This document shows, piece after piece, positions 48,142 through 61,030 of a stretch of 64,000 bases of DNA. The number at the start of each line of letters is the position of its first letter. Within the stretch, counting starts at the first letter, position 1. This DNA is from Malania oleifera (lineage: Eukaryota > Streptophyta > Magnoliopsida > Santalales > Ximeniaceae), in the NCBI RefSeq assembly GCF_029873635.1, contig NC_080418.1:10554062-10618061 (forward strand). Reading direction: 5' to 3'. The position numbers and the translations under genes were made by a program. The notes beneath the pieces are model-generated. The model had not been told where the DNA came from and did not search any database. It was given only the letters and a program-made list of their open reading frames with translations.

Positions 48142-50930
48142 GGAGGAAATGGCAGATGGTGATGATTACTGGGAAACAACAAAAAGAAGAACAATTTGTG
48201 CCTTTTCCCGGCGGATGAAATTTTCTGAGAAGGCAAACAAACAGGGGTTCCCCCACTTCCCCCTCCCATCCCCAACTCATATATACATAATTCTTCTTCT
48301 GTAAATATAATGCAACCGTCAAGAAAGAAATTCACTTCAGTATAAGATTTATTGATGATAGGATCTGTCGAATCGGAGTTTCTTCATGGGATAAGTTTCT
48401 TTCTTCTTGGTCCTTCTGAACCCAGAAGAGGAAGAAGACGATCAATAGTGGGGAAATTGGAGAACAGGGACGCAGATTCTTCTCAAAGAAAATGGAAATT
48501 GATTGACAGATTCCGAGCGCGAAGGCTTTGAGTTCATGTTTTTTTAATTTCCTCACATTGCATAATTTCTTGTAAGCTTCAATTTATTTCTTTCTTTTAA
48601 AATCATCATCAATGAATGCCAGAAAGTTTTGGTTGAATGGTTTCTCTTTCTCAGTATTGTTGGACTACAGCTCAAAAGGTGCGCTGTGCCTGTGCACAGC
48701 TTGTATGATTGATTTCTTCCTTCATAAACAATTTCTAATGGGTGCTGGCTCTATTCGGCTCACGGCCATGGGCTTTTGACATTTTCCACTGTTTGGGGGA
48801 TTTGATCATATTTTTCTGGAATTTGGAACTGTTTGGCTCTTTTTTGCACCCCGTTGCATTAATTTTGTGAATCCAGTTGGAAAATATTTTACGAATAAAT
48901 GGGAAACTGTTAACATCATATCATGATGCTCCACCATGTTGGGCTCAAAGTGAAAATAGGAGAAATGGAGCACTGATGTTCCAAAGTTGCTTTACACTTT
49001 CCGGAGGCACGCCGGTGCAGGCTTTCAATTTTTGTTTCTTTTGGAATTGGGAATTGAAATTGGAATCCCAATGGGAATTGAAATGTTGGGGGCTCACTCA
49101 AGTCCATGAATCTTATTCCCATATCAGCTTTTTCGGGTTTTGATTGGATAAAGAGAGGATTTCTATTTAATATTTTTGTTTTTGTATTTGTATTTGGGAG
49201 CATACAATATGAATACGCAAATTTGTGATATTTTTTTTCTTCTTGAAATTCACATTAGAGTAGCTGCTTTGACTTTTTCGTCAAACTTTGTTGGGTGGAT
49301 GTTTCATAGAAGCAAGCTGTTGTTGATCTGTGTTTGGTAACTAGTCATAAGGGATGGTATGAAATGCAAGCAGTGCCCATCAATCTATTTTTAACTCTTT
49401 AAAAAATAAAAGCACGAGGAAGCTCTTGGACCATTTCTCAAATTCTTGTTTGGGTAGCGAGACCTTTTATTGAACGTTTAACATGGTTGAAAAATGACTG
49501 TTTACCAAACACTGTCTTGGGCCCCCTTTCTGGAAGAGGGAATCATGGACTTTCCCGGAAGTGGGAAGTGGGAAATGGGAATCCATCTCCCTTTCCAATG
49601 CCTCGTTCCATACATGATGCGATTTGCTTGAGGGTTTCGTTTCTTTCTCTCCCTTTATTCGCCCAAGGGCAAAGGTAGAGGGAGAAGGAGGGAAAGGGAA
49701 GAGGAAATGCTTTTGGCTTTCCACTTTCCTAGCTTCCAATGGATTTCAGAATCTGTGTTTTGGTGGATGCAGAGGAGGGCCTTGAATTAAAAGCCCTAAT
49801 GGCAATTTTTGGACACCCATAATTTTTTTGCTTTGATGCTCAAATCTCATATGCCCAAGGTAGTGGGTATCTTCACCAAGTTGAGGCCAATTAGGGTTTG
49901 TAATGTCCAATTATAAAATCAATCTATTTGACACTCCCTTGATTTTAATTTGTAACTTTTTTTTTGGGTCAAACATATTACTTAAAAATTGAATTGATTT
50001 AGTACAATTTCGTGTTTTATATATATATATATATATTAAAAATATTTACTTAATTTTAAATTTAAATTTTTAATTTTATATTGTCTCAAAATCATTCAAA
50101 CACATCTTTGGAGAAAAAAGTAGAGCTTAATAGTTCGGGGGTTGGCGATGAAGAATCTATCCGAAAAGACGAGCTGATCGTATGAAACATGTATTTCAAA
50201 CTCAATACATCACTTAAACATGTTTTATGCGAATTGTCCATATAAAAATTTTGTCCCATGTATGCTTCTCTTTGCCCGAATAAATTTCAAAGTTTAAGAT
50301 GAGTTTTAAATTTAGAAAAATATCTACAAGATGACGCATAGGCATTTCGTACATGGCATGCATATCTTATCCTTTCTATTCATAGATAAGACTTTAAAAC
50401 ATTCCCAATTATTGTGTACCCATTTACGAAATGGAATAGGTTCATCTCACGATTTATTACTTTTGCTTTTTGAGAGATTAGTAGTTTTATTCCATTGAAA
50501 AATGAGAAGAAAAATAAGTAATTATAAGACATATCACAAAAAGAATCCACACTCATAGCAAAATTAGTCGATCATGATCTTCCTTATAAGGATAATTGAT
50601 GAAAAAATATTGAGTATTTATGAATCATGGAATTTATATTTATCCGGTGTAGTTTGGCCTCCCAGTGGCTTTTTAAAAGGAAAGTATGAAAAGTAGTTTT
50701 TTGATATTATCTTAAAATTGTTTGGCCCCCTATGAAAAAGTGATGTCAGAAAGAAAAAACTGACCTTGAGCGTTTAATAAGAAAAGTTGTAAGGTGTCTA
50801 AAAGTATTCAAAATGACTAAAATATATATGTATTTTCAAGAAATATAATTAACGCATTGAAAGTTTTTTGTAATATTTGAAAATTTTTTTTTTTGAAGAG
50901 AACAGTGAAATTAAATATTTTATTAAAGAA
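48142..50930. other. 3' UTR of the RING gene, then intergenic
   Basis: The first few hundred bases probably hold the 3' UTR; no clear AATAAA is close, only AT-rich variants near 48305 and 48590. 48870-49760 is slightly GC-richer, with short ORFs on both strands that match no family I know. (AT)n near 50018-50036. Confidence 0.5.
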
Positions 50931-50935
50931 AAAAC

Positions 50936-51200
50936 TGTTGTGATTTGTCCCACATTGGTTGTGAAAGGGGCTTGGTGGTCAGTTATTAAGTGTGAGGGAA
51001 AATCTCACCCATGAGTTAGCTTTTGGGGTTGAGAAAACCCAAAACCACCCAACACTGGTATCATAACCGGGCATGCGGTGCACCAAATTTGGTGAGCCCA
51101 ATTTGTGAGGACTTTGGAGCCTGATGTGTGAGGGGGATGAGGGAAAGCCTCACCCCGTGAGCTAGCTTTTGGGATTAAGATGATCCGAGAGCACCCAACA
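50936..51200 (+). mobile_element. Small TRIM element (265 bp)
   Basis: LTR 50936-51054 (TGTTGTGATT...ACCCAACA), then a TGGTATCATAACC PBS (51056-51068), a short interior ending in a purine tract (GTGTGAGGGGGA, about 51127-51138), and a 5'-truncated second LTR ending ACCCAACA at 51200. Exact TSD AAAAC at 50931-50935 and 51201-51205. Non-coding. Confidence 0.85.
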
Positions 51201-51205
51201 AAAAC

Positions 51206-51895
51206 TAGCCTTTAACTTTTAAAAGTTTCAAAAAAACTATTTTCCAAAATCATGCAACCCAACTTTTAGTTTTAAAAAGAAGAAGTTGAAACAAAAAAAA
51301 GGGGGACAATCTGATCCTTAGTGGTTTTTGTTAGTAGAAGGGATCTTCTGTAACGAAAAAGAAAATTGAAGGATTTTTAATGTCACTTTTAAAGTCGAAA
51401 GAGATATTGGTTAGACGATAAGACCCTATTTGGAGCTTGAAGAGCTTTAGAGAAGGAGAAAAATTTTAAAGGAGTCAATTTTTGTTTTTTTTGTTTGATT
51501 ATCAAAATAATAATAAAAAAATAAATAATGTATCAAATTAATATATAAAAATTTGATTTTATACATTATAAAAATTTAAGTTTTCTTATTTTGTAATCAT
51601 ATTAAATAAATTTTTATTTTAACGGTATTTGAAAAAAAAATATTTTTTTTCAAACGAAAATTTTAATGCAAATTGACCCTAAATAGTTCAAGAAATAGTT
51701 CAAGAGAGCATTAGTACATTTTTCCCTTAATTTTTTTTAGAAATAAAAAAAATGTATGCAACTTTCCATCATTTTTTTAATTTTAGAAAATTTAACATTT
51801 ATATTCCAAGTAAAATTAAACACGTGCCTTTTCTTAGTTAATATCTATGGCGTTTTTTCTTCACACACAGCCGTTCTTCACAGGCTTGAGAAATC

Positions 51896-51932
<37 letters not shown>

Positions 51933-52045
51933 GTGGTTAGGGATAATTAATAAGCAAGCTATGGAGTAGTAGGATTTTAATCCCCATTAATTCTAAATCC
52001 CCTTTGCATTATTCTATGCTTCTCTAACTTTAATCATCCTTATAA
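51206..52045. other. Intergenic with (AG)n at 51899-51930
   Basis: AT-rich, no gene recognised. Ends at the TSD of copia Q. Confidence 0.6.
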
Positions 52046-52409
52046 TGTTATGCCCGGCACCCCACTTATGCCAAATACCAATGCTACAACTATTGCTATT
52101 GAATATAAAAGAAAATTAAAATAATACAGAAACTAATAATAAAGCAATAAAAGGAAGAAGACAAGAAATTTACGAGGTTTGGTATAGAATTACCTACGTC
52201 CTCGGACGCCGATGATCAATCCACTACTTCTTGACAAAGTACAACTTTGAGGTGTGTCTTACAAATGAACAGTTGAGCTCTTTATATAACTTCAACCTCA
52301 AGTCTAAAAAACACATTTCTTCAATGTGGGACAAATAATATAAAAAATTCAAAATAACCTTTTATACTATTGTGGAATAATTCTACCAATGTGGGACAAA
52401 AAAACAACA
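52046..52409 (-). repeat. 3' LTR of copia Q
   Basis: 364 bp. Minus-strand start TGTTGTTTTTTTGTCCCACA follows the polypurine tract. TATA-like TTATATAAAG on minus near 52286. Confidence 0.95.
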
Positions 52410-52479
52410 AATCTCCACCTTGACGATAAATTTAACAAATTTTTTAGTCACCAACATTTTCTGAAGTTCCATATCATCA

Positions 52480-52891
52480 GCGCTTTCCAAAATTATTCAT
52501 ACTTGCAGGATATTGATCAAATCCAAACAATGTTTGAACTTTATTGTTGTCACAATTTTGGTCAACATATCTGCGGGATTTTCAGTTGTAGCAATCTTCT
52601 AAAGAAGTATCTTCCCTCCATCAATAATATCCCGCATAAAATGAAACCGAACGTCAATATGCTTTGTTTGTGCATGGTAGACTTGGTTCTTTGCCAAGTG
52701 AATAGCACTCTGACTATCACAAAACACAACAATGCTCTTCTGAACAACTCCCAAATTTTCAAGTAAACCCTGCAACCAAATAGCTTCCTTAACAGCCTCT
52801 GAAGCTGCCATGTACTCTACTTCTGTTGTAGACAAGGCAATGGTAGACTGTAAGATAGACCTCCAACTCACTGGACCATTAGCAGATGTAA
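52480..52891 (-). pseudogene. Copia Q: RNase H domain
   Basis: Signatures S-T-T-E-V-E-Y-M-A, C-D-S-Q-S-A-I-H-L and the R-F-H-F block are present. The frame is broken by a TAG near 52597 (probably from CAG), after which the N-P-A-D-M-L-T-K end remains readable. A frame change near 52880 separates it from the RT. Confidence 0.88.
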
Positions 52892-54120
52892 AAATATACC
52901 AGTAGTTGATCGACGTTTATCCAAATCACCTGCAAAATCCGAATCCACATATCCAACAACACGTTGATCAATAGTATTATTTTTCTCAAATACTATACCA
53001 ATATCAATCGTATTCATAATATATCTCAAAATCCATTTTACAGCTTGCCAATGTCCTTTACCCGGCTCATGCATATACCTGCTCACAATACTAATAGCTT
53101 GTGAAATATCAGGTCTAGTACAAACCATTGCATACATCAGACTACCAACAGCACTTGCATAAGGAACCTGCGACATATACTTACGTTCCTTATCTGATTT
53201 AGGAGATAAATCCGCACTAAGTTTGAAATGAGGAGCAAGAGGAGTGCTTACTGGTTTTGACCGCTCAGACATGCCAAAACTCTGTACTACCTTCTTCAAA
53301 TACTGTTTTTGAGACAAACTAACTCTTCCTCTCATTCTGTCTCTGCGAATCTCCATGCCAAGTATCTTCTTTGCTTCACCAAGATCTTTCATCTCAAACT
53401 CTTGATTTAATTGAGTTTTCAACTTGTTGATTTCTTCCCTATTCTTTGAAGCTATCAACATACAAGAGTAAATATATAAAAGATCCATTTTGTAGTCTGC
53501 GAAAATAAACACAATGATCATGTTTATTTCTGATGTACTTCTGACCCATTATAAACTGATGAAATCATTTGTACCACTGTCTTGGAGACTGTTTTAAACC
53601 ATACAACGATTTACCCAGTTTACATACCCAATTTTCTTTTCCATCAACCTGAAATCCATCTGGTTGAGTCATGTAGATTTCCTTTTCCAAATCACCATGT
53701 AAAAATGCAGTTTTTACATCGAGTTGAACTAATTCAAGATCAAATTGTGTTACCAAAGCCAACAAAATTCGAATGGAAGAATGTTTAACAACTGGAGAAA
53801 ATACCTCATTATAATCAATGCCTTCCTTCTGTGCGTAGCCCTTAGTTACCAATCTAGGTTTGAAGCGAACATTATTTGCATCTGGAAATCCTTCTTTCTT
53901 TACATAAACCCATTTGCAATCAATTGCTTTCTTATCCTTAGGTAGTTGGGCTAGCTCCCAAGTCTGATTCTGATGAAGAGATTGTATTTCTTCATCCATT
54001 GCTTTTTTCCACTTGTTTGATTCAGAGTTTCTCATTACTTCTTTGAAAGTGTAAGGAACATTATCATCCACAACTGGAAGTGCATAGGCCACCATATCAG
54101 TATACCAAGCAGGTTTTCGA
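52892..54120 (-). pseudogene. Copia Q: reverse transcriptase, catalytic site deleted
   Basis: RVT_2 domain. The frame 54095-53565 carries C-K-W-V-Y, the Q-L-D-V-K-T-A-F-L-H block with the first catalytic Asp, and Y-G-L-K-Q. A stop lies at 53565. At about 53460 the Y-V-D-D motif is cut after Y-V-D: about 11 nt are missing between short TGTTGAT direct repeats, which also shifts the frame. The fingers/thumb text resumes downstream (KDLG...LGMEI, then RPDI). Confidence 0.9.
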
Positions 54121-54281
54121 ATTTCTCATCTTGGCCTTTGAGAAAGAATTGATTCTTGTTGCCGTGAAGATTCTCGAATTGAAATCTCCTCTTCTTGTAC
54201 ACTATTCCCCACCGTAACTGGAGAGTTACCTTGTGTAATCTCATTTCTCACTAGGTTTCCCAAAATTGTCTCAACCTCCAC

Positions 54282-55650
54282 CTATTGTTGAGTACCACTG
54301 GTCTTCTTTTCAACTCGTGACTCCTTGCGTATTGTTTTCTTCATCATCGCAAGTTCATCAAAAGTTACATCTCTACTTAAAATCATTTTTTTCTTCTCTA
54401 GACACCAAAGACGGTATCCTTTGACTCCTGCACTTATCCCCAAGAATATTGCTTTCTTGGCTCTTGGATCCAACTTAGATTCTTTAACATGATAATAAGC
54501 CATAGTACCAAATACATGTAAAGAATCATAATCACTAGCAGGCTTTCCAGACCATACCTCATAGGGTGTTTTTTCCCCTATTACAGATGATGGTAGACGA
54601 TTGATGAGATGACATGCATATCTAACAGCCTCAGTCCAAAACCTTTTGTCTAACCCAGCATTAGACAACATGCATCGAACTTTCTCTAGCAAAGTCCGAT
54701 TCATGCGCTCTGCCACCCCATTCTGCTGTGGTGTATTTCGAATTGTGAAGTGTCGAGCAATACCTTCATCCTGACATTCCTTCATAAACGGGTCACTCGT
54801 ATATTCACCACCATTATCTGATCTGAGTCATTTAATATTTTTTCCAGTTTAAGTTTCAACTAATTTTTTCCACTTAAGGAAAATATCACACACTTCATTT
54901 TTATGCTTTATAGAATACACCCAAACTCTTCTAGAAAAATCATCAACAAAAGTGACAAAATAATGCATACCACCCAACGAAGCCATTTTTGTGGGCCCCC
55001 ATACATCTGTATGGATGTAGTCTAAAATTCCTTCAATCTGGTGGATTGCTATGCCAAATTTCACTCTAGTTTGTTTTCCTAGAATGCAATGCTCACAAAA
55101 TTCAAGTTTGCACACCTTTACACCTTTTAACAAACCTCGCTTAGCTAATTGTTGCAAAGACTTTTCTCCTACATGTGCTAACCGTATATGCCATAACTTG
55201 GTTGTATCTGAACCTGCTTCTTTCTCAGAAACAACAGCTGCTGAGCCAATAACTGTACTACCTTGTAAATAATACAAGTTATTTTTCCTTATTCCTTTCA
55301 TCACCACCAGCCCACCTGATTTAATCTTTAAGGTTCCATCTTTCAAAGTGATAGTGAACCCTTTAGACTCTAAGACACCCAATGAAATTAGATTCTTCTT
55401 TAGGCTTGGAACATACCTAACATCAGTCAAGGTCTTAATAGTTCCATCTTGACATTTCAACTGTATTGATCCTATTCCAGTTGTTTTACAAGTATTATCA
55501 TTTCCCATAAAAACAACCCTACCATCTAATTCTTCAAAATTAGAAAACCATTCCCTATTGGGACATATGTGATAGGAACAACCAGAATCCAAAATCCACT
55601 CACCAAAATAATATGACGAAGATGTTCCAACAAGAGAAAAATCTGACTCA
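54282..55650 (-). pseudogene. Copia Q: protease, pre-integrase and integrase
   Basis: Protease site W-I-L-D-S-G-C-S near 55592. The pre-integrase block L-W-H-I-R-L-A-H-V and C-x2-H-C give the zinc-binding part. Integrase core: first Asp in H-T-D-V-W-G-P, the F-V-D-D-F-S-R block, second Asp in S-D-N-G-G-E-Y, then [11 protein letters not shown] with the Glu. Two stops near 54849 and 54827 (K-L-V-E-T*, N-I-K*) interrupt the core. The frame ends at a stop at 54282. Confidence 0.9.
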
Positions 55651-55703
55651 CTTCCATCATCATTGGCTATATTGGCATTTAAATGTGCTTTGCCTTTATT
55701 TTT

Positions 55704-56507
55704 CTACTGTAATTTAGGGTAGTCTTTGTTCCAATGCCCTCTCTCACGACAAAAGGCGCATTCATCTTTAGCAGGTCTCCCATGAGATTTACTCTTCCTT
55801 CCAGACATACGACTTAGAGAACGTCCCCTTATTGTTAGTGCTTCTGCTGTTTCCTTGTGGACCCTCTGATCCTTCTTTCTACATTCAGTAATAATCAATA
55901 CAGTATAAACAGCATCATAAGTAACTTTATCTTTCCTATACAATAAAGTGGTGGTCAAATGTTCATACTCATCAGGGAGAGAATTCAATAACAATATGGC
56001 TTTATCCTCATCTTTCACCTTTTCATCCAAATTTAACAAATCGGCCAAAATTTTATTGAAAGCATTTATGTGGTCATTAATCGAAATACCTGGTTGATAC
56101 TGGAAGCGAGACAATTTCTTTTTCAAATAAAGCCGATTTTCCAGACTCTTGGTCATAAATGTATCTTCCAATGTCTTCCACAATTTCTTTGCAGATGTCT
56201 CCCTCATAACACAATATTTCTAATTTTTGGCGAGACATAGATGAATCGTACCACATGCCTGACGATTGATCTTTTCCCAATCTCTGTCAACTATATCTAC
56301 CGGTTTATCATCCAAAGCAATATCTAGTTCTTGTTGATACAAGATGTCCATCACCTCACATTGCCACATACCAAAATTATTGGTACCATCAAATTTCTCC
56401 ACCTCAAACCGAGCATTAGCTATCGTCTTCGATGATAATGTTGAAGCCGAAGGGGTTGGAGTTCGTGTGGACAGAGTTTCTTCTACTGCTGCACTAGTTT
56501 CTGCCAT
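55704..56507 (-). pseudogene. Copia Q: gag (UBN2 type)
   Basis: Starts at ATG 56507 (minus) and has F-x-G-x-N-x-x-x-W, the L-W-K-T-L-E block and L-L-x-S-L-P, typical of copia gag. A stop interrupts it at 56220-56222. The nucleocapsid knuckle reads C-x2-C-x4-H-x4-Y: the last Cys has become Tyr, a G-to-A type change. A stop at 55704-55706 separates gag from protease. Confidence 0.9.
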
Positions 56508-56572
56508 CTTCTATATATTCAATAGCAACCAACAAAGCAAAAGGTCTAGGATGAATAGTACGTACCAACTGT

Positions 56573-56758
56573 GTCTACTCTGTTTTATCCTATGAAATTC
56601 CACTTTGACCAGGCCAACCTCCAGGGAGCGACTGAGCCGCAATGGTCTCTGAGCACTTGCTTAGACAAGGTCTTTCTTAGGCATCAAACGTGGAATCAAG
56701 GATCCTAACAGAAGAACACCTCCGTATCAACACTATTCAACCTAACTCTGATACCAAT
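56573..56758 (-). other. Copia Q leader and primer-binding site
   Basis: Untranslated leader between the 5' LTR and gag. PBS is at 56746-56756 on minus. The leader (about 160 bp) also occurs within LTR L at 33366-33540. Confidence 0.85.
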
Positions 56759-57122
56759 TGTTGTGCCGGGCACCCCACTTATGCCAAACACCAATACTAC
56801 AACTATTGCTATTGAATATAAAAGAAAATTAAAACAATGCAAAAACTAATAATAAAGCAATAAAAGGAAGAAGACAAGAAATTTACGAGATTCGGTATAA
56901 AATTACCTACGTCTTGGAGCGCCGATGATCAATCCACTACTTCTTGACAAAGTACAACTTTGAGATGTGTCTTACAAATGAAGAGTTGAGCTCTTTATAT
57001 AACTTCAACCTCAAGTCTAAAAAACACATTTCTCCAATGTGGGACAAATAATATAAAAAATTCAAAACAACCTTTAATACTATTGTGGAATAATTCTACC
57101 AATGTGGGACAAAAAAACAACA
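56759..57122 (-). repeat. 5' LTR of copia Q
   Basis: 364 bp, no indels against the 3' LTR and about 19 substitutions, mostly transitions. Confidence 0.95.
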
Positions 57123-57127
57123 TATAA

Positions 57128-60100
57128 TACAATAGGTTAAAAAATCAGAATTTTATATCAATCAAGTTCTCATGCAAATAATCTCGATATAACTTTAAGT
57201 GTTGTTCAATTTAATGCATATAATTTTTTTTTATAATATTACTTCTTTTTATCATTCGTTTTACATAATTTTTATCATAGTTGGTTCAATATACAGAAAA
57301 TAATGTTATATGCTTTTGCTATTTCAAATGCTCTACCGGTTTGAAGGTTTTTCTTTACATGCCCACGAGCGCAAGTTAATATTGGTGTAATAATTTTTCT
57401 GTGGTGGCTTCTTAAAATCACTTGACATAAATTCTATTTACTAAATTAATTTTATGTTGGGATGGATCTTCTTAGATAATAACTCAATTAAATTCGCAAT
57501 AATTTTACATTGTTTGTATAGTAGAAAATTTATGTTAATCATTATTCACAATAATTTCGTAATAACAATTTGAACGATTGTGATATTATTGTCTACACTT
57601 TGATTTTTAATGTGCTTAATAACCTTGAATTAATTTATACTAACTCAACCCTACATATGGTATTAATTTTTTTAGGCTCATGCTTTTCATTTTTTGTCAC
57701 ACACTTATTGAAAAAAATAAAAATGATCTCCTTATATTCATAGTATTATATGTGTAAATAGACATAACAATTTTTATTTTTATTTTTTATTTTTGGGATT
57801 GCACTCGCTCAACTTGGTGATCCTTCATGATGTAGGACGGGAATGGTCGACCTAGTCCTACAGTTCAACCCTCACACAAGCACATACACTTAAAACACTT
57901 TGAATTAAGAATTCAATTAACTAACATAAACATAATAAATTATGCTATCTTTCACATGTTGGATTTTTGAAAAGGCGTATATGTTTGTCCAAAAAATAAA
58001 TCCCAAGAGTTACTAATCAAGGGCTCAAGCTTTATGTGGAAAGAAGTTAATTTCAAAGTCAAAATAGTAAGTTCTAAGTTAACAAACTAATATTCTCACA
58101 ATTGATTTTAACTAGCAAATATCAATATTGAAATATAAGTATTCAAGTGGCTTATCAACTATGGAATTTGAGACTGCAAACAAAGGCTTACACAATATTA
58201 AAGCAAGGGTTCAAACAAGTACTGAATTTACCACGAGATTCATTGGGTGACTTGACGTTGTTCAACGAGTTAGACCACGCCGTAAGTCCTTCATACAAGC
58301 TTTGAATCACCAAGATCAATGCAGCAATGGAGTGTAGGGATGGTGGCTGTGTGGTTGTATAAGGAGCAGTGGCCATGTGGTGTTTAGATAGGGGTGGCTG
58401 TGCGGGTGAAAGGGAGGAGATGGTGACGGGGTCGTTGGATAGAGTGGTCTCTCACCACTTGATCTCCGGAGAGAACGTCGTAACCTCACACTATACAATT
58501 GATAGATTAGACAAAGGTAAACAAACTTCAATAATGGAAATTCATTCAATATTCAAACATAACTTACATAAGAATTCTTACAATGAAAGATGTATAGTTA
58601 GCATGAGGGGACAGGACATTAATTAGCTTACACTTCCCACACAAGCATGGAAAACAAAGATGATTAATACTTTCACTAAATCCTAACATCATAAACACTC
58701 TCCAACTTACTAAGCACATATCTTGCAATATTACAAATTAAATGGACACATATGCCAAAGGAAATCCAAAATCGTGCAGGGCCCATGGAATCGTGTGGGG
58801 CCCACATGGGTCTTGAGGTGGATCTTTCTTCAATTCTTCATTGGTCTTCAAGCACCAAATAATCTTGACATAAATGTCCATGCAAATACAAATTCAAAAT
58901 AATAAAGTCTTCAACAAAAGTCTTCCATCAAAAGTAGATGGTCTTCAAGAAATCCCATGTGCACCTACAAAACAATTTGTATGATAGCAAATATCGAGAG
59001 ATTGTCCACGTGTCACCATGTCGTCAAAGGATTGGATATCGGGAGGTTGTCCATGTGTCACCATATCTGTAAAGGAAATGGGTCAAGCGTGTTGATCCCA
59101 TTACTTTGGGTCTAGGTCCAAATAAATAAATTTTTGGGATTGTTTCAAAATTTGCAAAAAAAAAATAAAGAAAAGAAAGTCTAACTTAGAGGAAATCCAA
59201 TGCAGTGAAAAGTTGACCTTGTTTATTTGCACTCTTAGCTTTGTCTAAATTGACATTATAATAATGGAAAATTCTACGCATGACAAGAAAACATCATTAA
59301 AAATATTCACAAGTGACGTGGACTCTAATAGCTTGTTGCAATTTGATAAGTCTAAAAATATCAACTAATTCTAATTACAAATCATGGGATTCTACATCAC
59401 TTGTGAAAATTTCTTATAAAGAATATAAAATATATTATATAATTATAAATAAATAATTAAAAATATAAAATAAAGAAAATACGTTATGTATAAGAGTCTC
59501 AACCCCTCATTGACTGGATTCGCCACTACTTACATGGTTAGCTCCCATTGGAGGCTTCACTTAAGGATTTAACATGCTCAATGCGTGTGGTAATGTATTT
59601 AACAATAATTTCTCACTTTTGGTCATTTTACACGTATAGATTTGCCTTTGTTGGTACAATTTTTATAATTTTAGTTAGTGGGGGCTTTTGAGGGGTTTAT
59701 ATGGTTTCGCTTTTGGTTGTGCTAATTGGATCTCCCATGTGACTTGTATGAGAAGAAGGTGCACTAAGATGACACCTCACATGCTTTGCACATGGACATG
59801 CGCATCGAGGTGAGCTCACATCCACCCGACGGGTGACTTGTCATCCGTGATCCATTCGTTTAAATTGAATTTGAGTTTAATACAAGCTGCTCTGTTTACA
59901 TAGTAGTCACTTGTTAATAAAACGAGTCAACCCGAACTTGAACCCAAACTCATTTAACTCCAACCATTTATGACCGGCTCGAACTTGATCCGTTACCCTT
60001 TTTGCCACCCCTATGACCAATACCTGATTGAGGTGATTTGAGTTTGTTCCTCCAAACAACTTCTATAATTTTCTTCTCATCTCAATTGGGTTATATTTTC

Positions 60101-60360
60101 AACAAGTATAGATTCTGGGATTATCGTTATGAATTTTTTTTTAAAATTTGGATTTATATAGTTTTGGAAGAAATTCAATATAATTTTGTGTTATATTTTA
60201 TTTAAATCTAAACAAATTAAAATTTAATATTCCAATTCAAAACTTGAATTCATGGTCCAACGCACACTTCAAAAATATATTTGCAACAAAAAAGAAAAGA
60301 AAAGGGATAACGGTCACCCATGGTTGATCAACACGTGGCACTGTTCTTATTTAATGACCT
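57128..60360. other. Intergenic, no gene recognised
   Basis: AT-rich. A small imperfect tandem duplication (GTCCACGTGTCACCATGTC / GTCCATGTGTCACCATATC) lies at about 59003-59075. 58240-58640 has short ORFs without family resemblance. Confidence 0.5.
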
Positions 60361-61030
60361 ACCATGAAACAAAATTATAAAAAGAATGGCAGTTTAGTAA
60401 ATAAATGAGCATCGGCGGTTAATAAAAAGTAAATCACAGATCTGGAGCGACTAAACGCGACCGTTTCGGTCGGTCGGGGATTTGAATTTTGAAGCGAGAT
60501 CCTATGGTGTGGATTCGTTTTATCGACGTCATTAGATGCAGTGTCAGCCGTTGGATTTAAAGCAAGCTGACAATGGTTCACTGTTTCTCCGATAATAAAT
60601 ACGTTCACAAACAAAAAGGGCAATCCTTAAATTAATCCAAAGAAGTAACAGTACAAACTTCGAAGGGACTTTGGCCAACTCCGGAAAGAACCAAAACCCC
60701 ACAAGAACAGTACGATCACCGGTCGGCTTCTTTCATTTATCGCTCTTCTCCGAATCCGCCGCCATTCGATCGCCTAGTTCTGTAAGCCCCCTTCGACATC
60801 TCAATTTCTGCATTTCTTCTTGTTTCTGCGAGTGTCAGCTTTTTGAAAAATTGAAAGATTCTGAGGATGAATCGCAGATTAGGGTTTTATGCGAGTCTTT
60901 AATTAAACCCAATGCGTGCGGTTTCTTTTTCCTTTTCTTTTTCTGTTTCTTTTATATTGGGAGGTTCATTTTCGTGTTCGGAATTGTTACACTTGATCGC
61001 GCTTCATTGTTCTTTGCGTGGGATTAGTTA
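60361..61030 (+). promoter_or_regulatory. Possible promoter and 5' leader exon of an unidentified gene
   Basis: A GC-richer pocket with no recognised repeat. 60660-60780 reads like a plant 5' UTR (AACCAAAACCCCAC, then TCCGCCGCCATTCGATCGCC) and is followed by a splice-donor-like CTGTAAGC at about 60780 and T-rich intron-like sequence. The 118-codon frame here opens at a non-ATG codon and matches nothing. No coding exon was found downstream to 62.3 kb. It could also be a gene-fragment relic. Confidence 0.3.

Larger units (their letters stand above)
52046..57122 (-). mobile_element. Full-length Ty1/copia retrotransposon Q (Tork/Tnt1-like), inactive
   Basis: Two 364-bp LTRs (52046-52409, 56759-57122), exact TSD TATAA (52041-52045, 57123-57127), tRNA-Met PBS (minus TGGTATCAGAG, 56756-56746) and PPT (minus AAGGTGGAGATT). 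The coding order on minus is gag-PR-IN-RT-RNase H with Tnt1-like wording throughout. The LTRs differ at about 19 of 364 sites (about 5%). At least eight in-frame stops and a frameshifting deletion in the RT catalytic site make it dead. Length (5077 bp) is normal for the lineage. Confidence 0.96.

Noticed and set aside
60671-61027. 118-codon ORF near the possible gene start
   Set aside because: Opens at TTG and runs into T-rich intron-like sequence giving poly-Phe; kept only as a 5' leader hypothesis.
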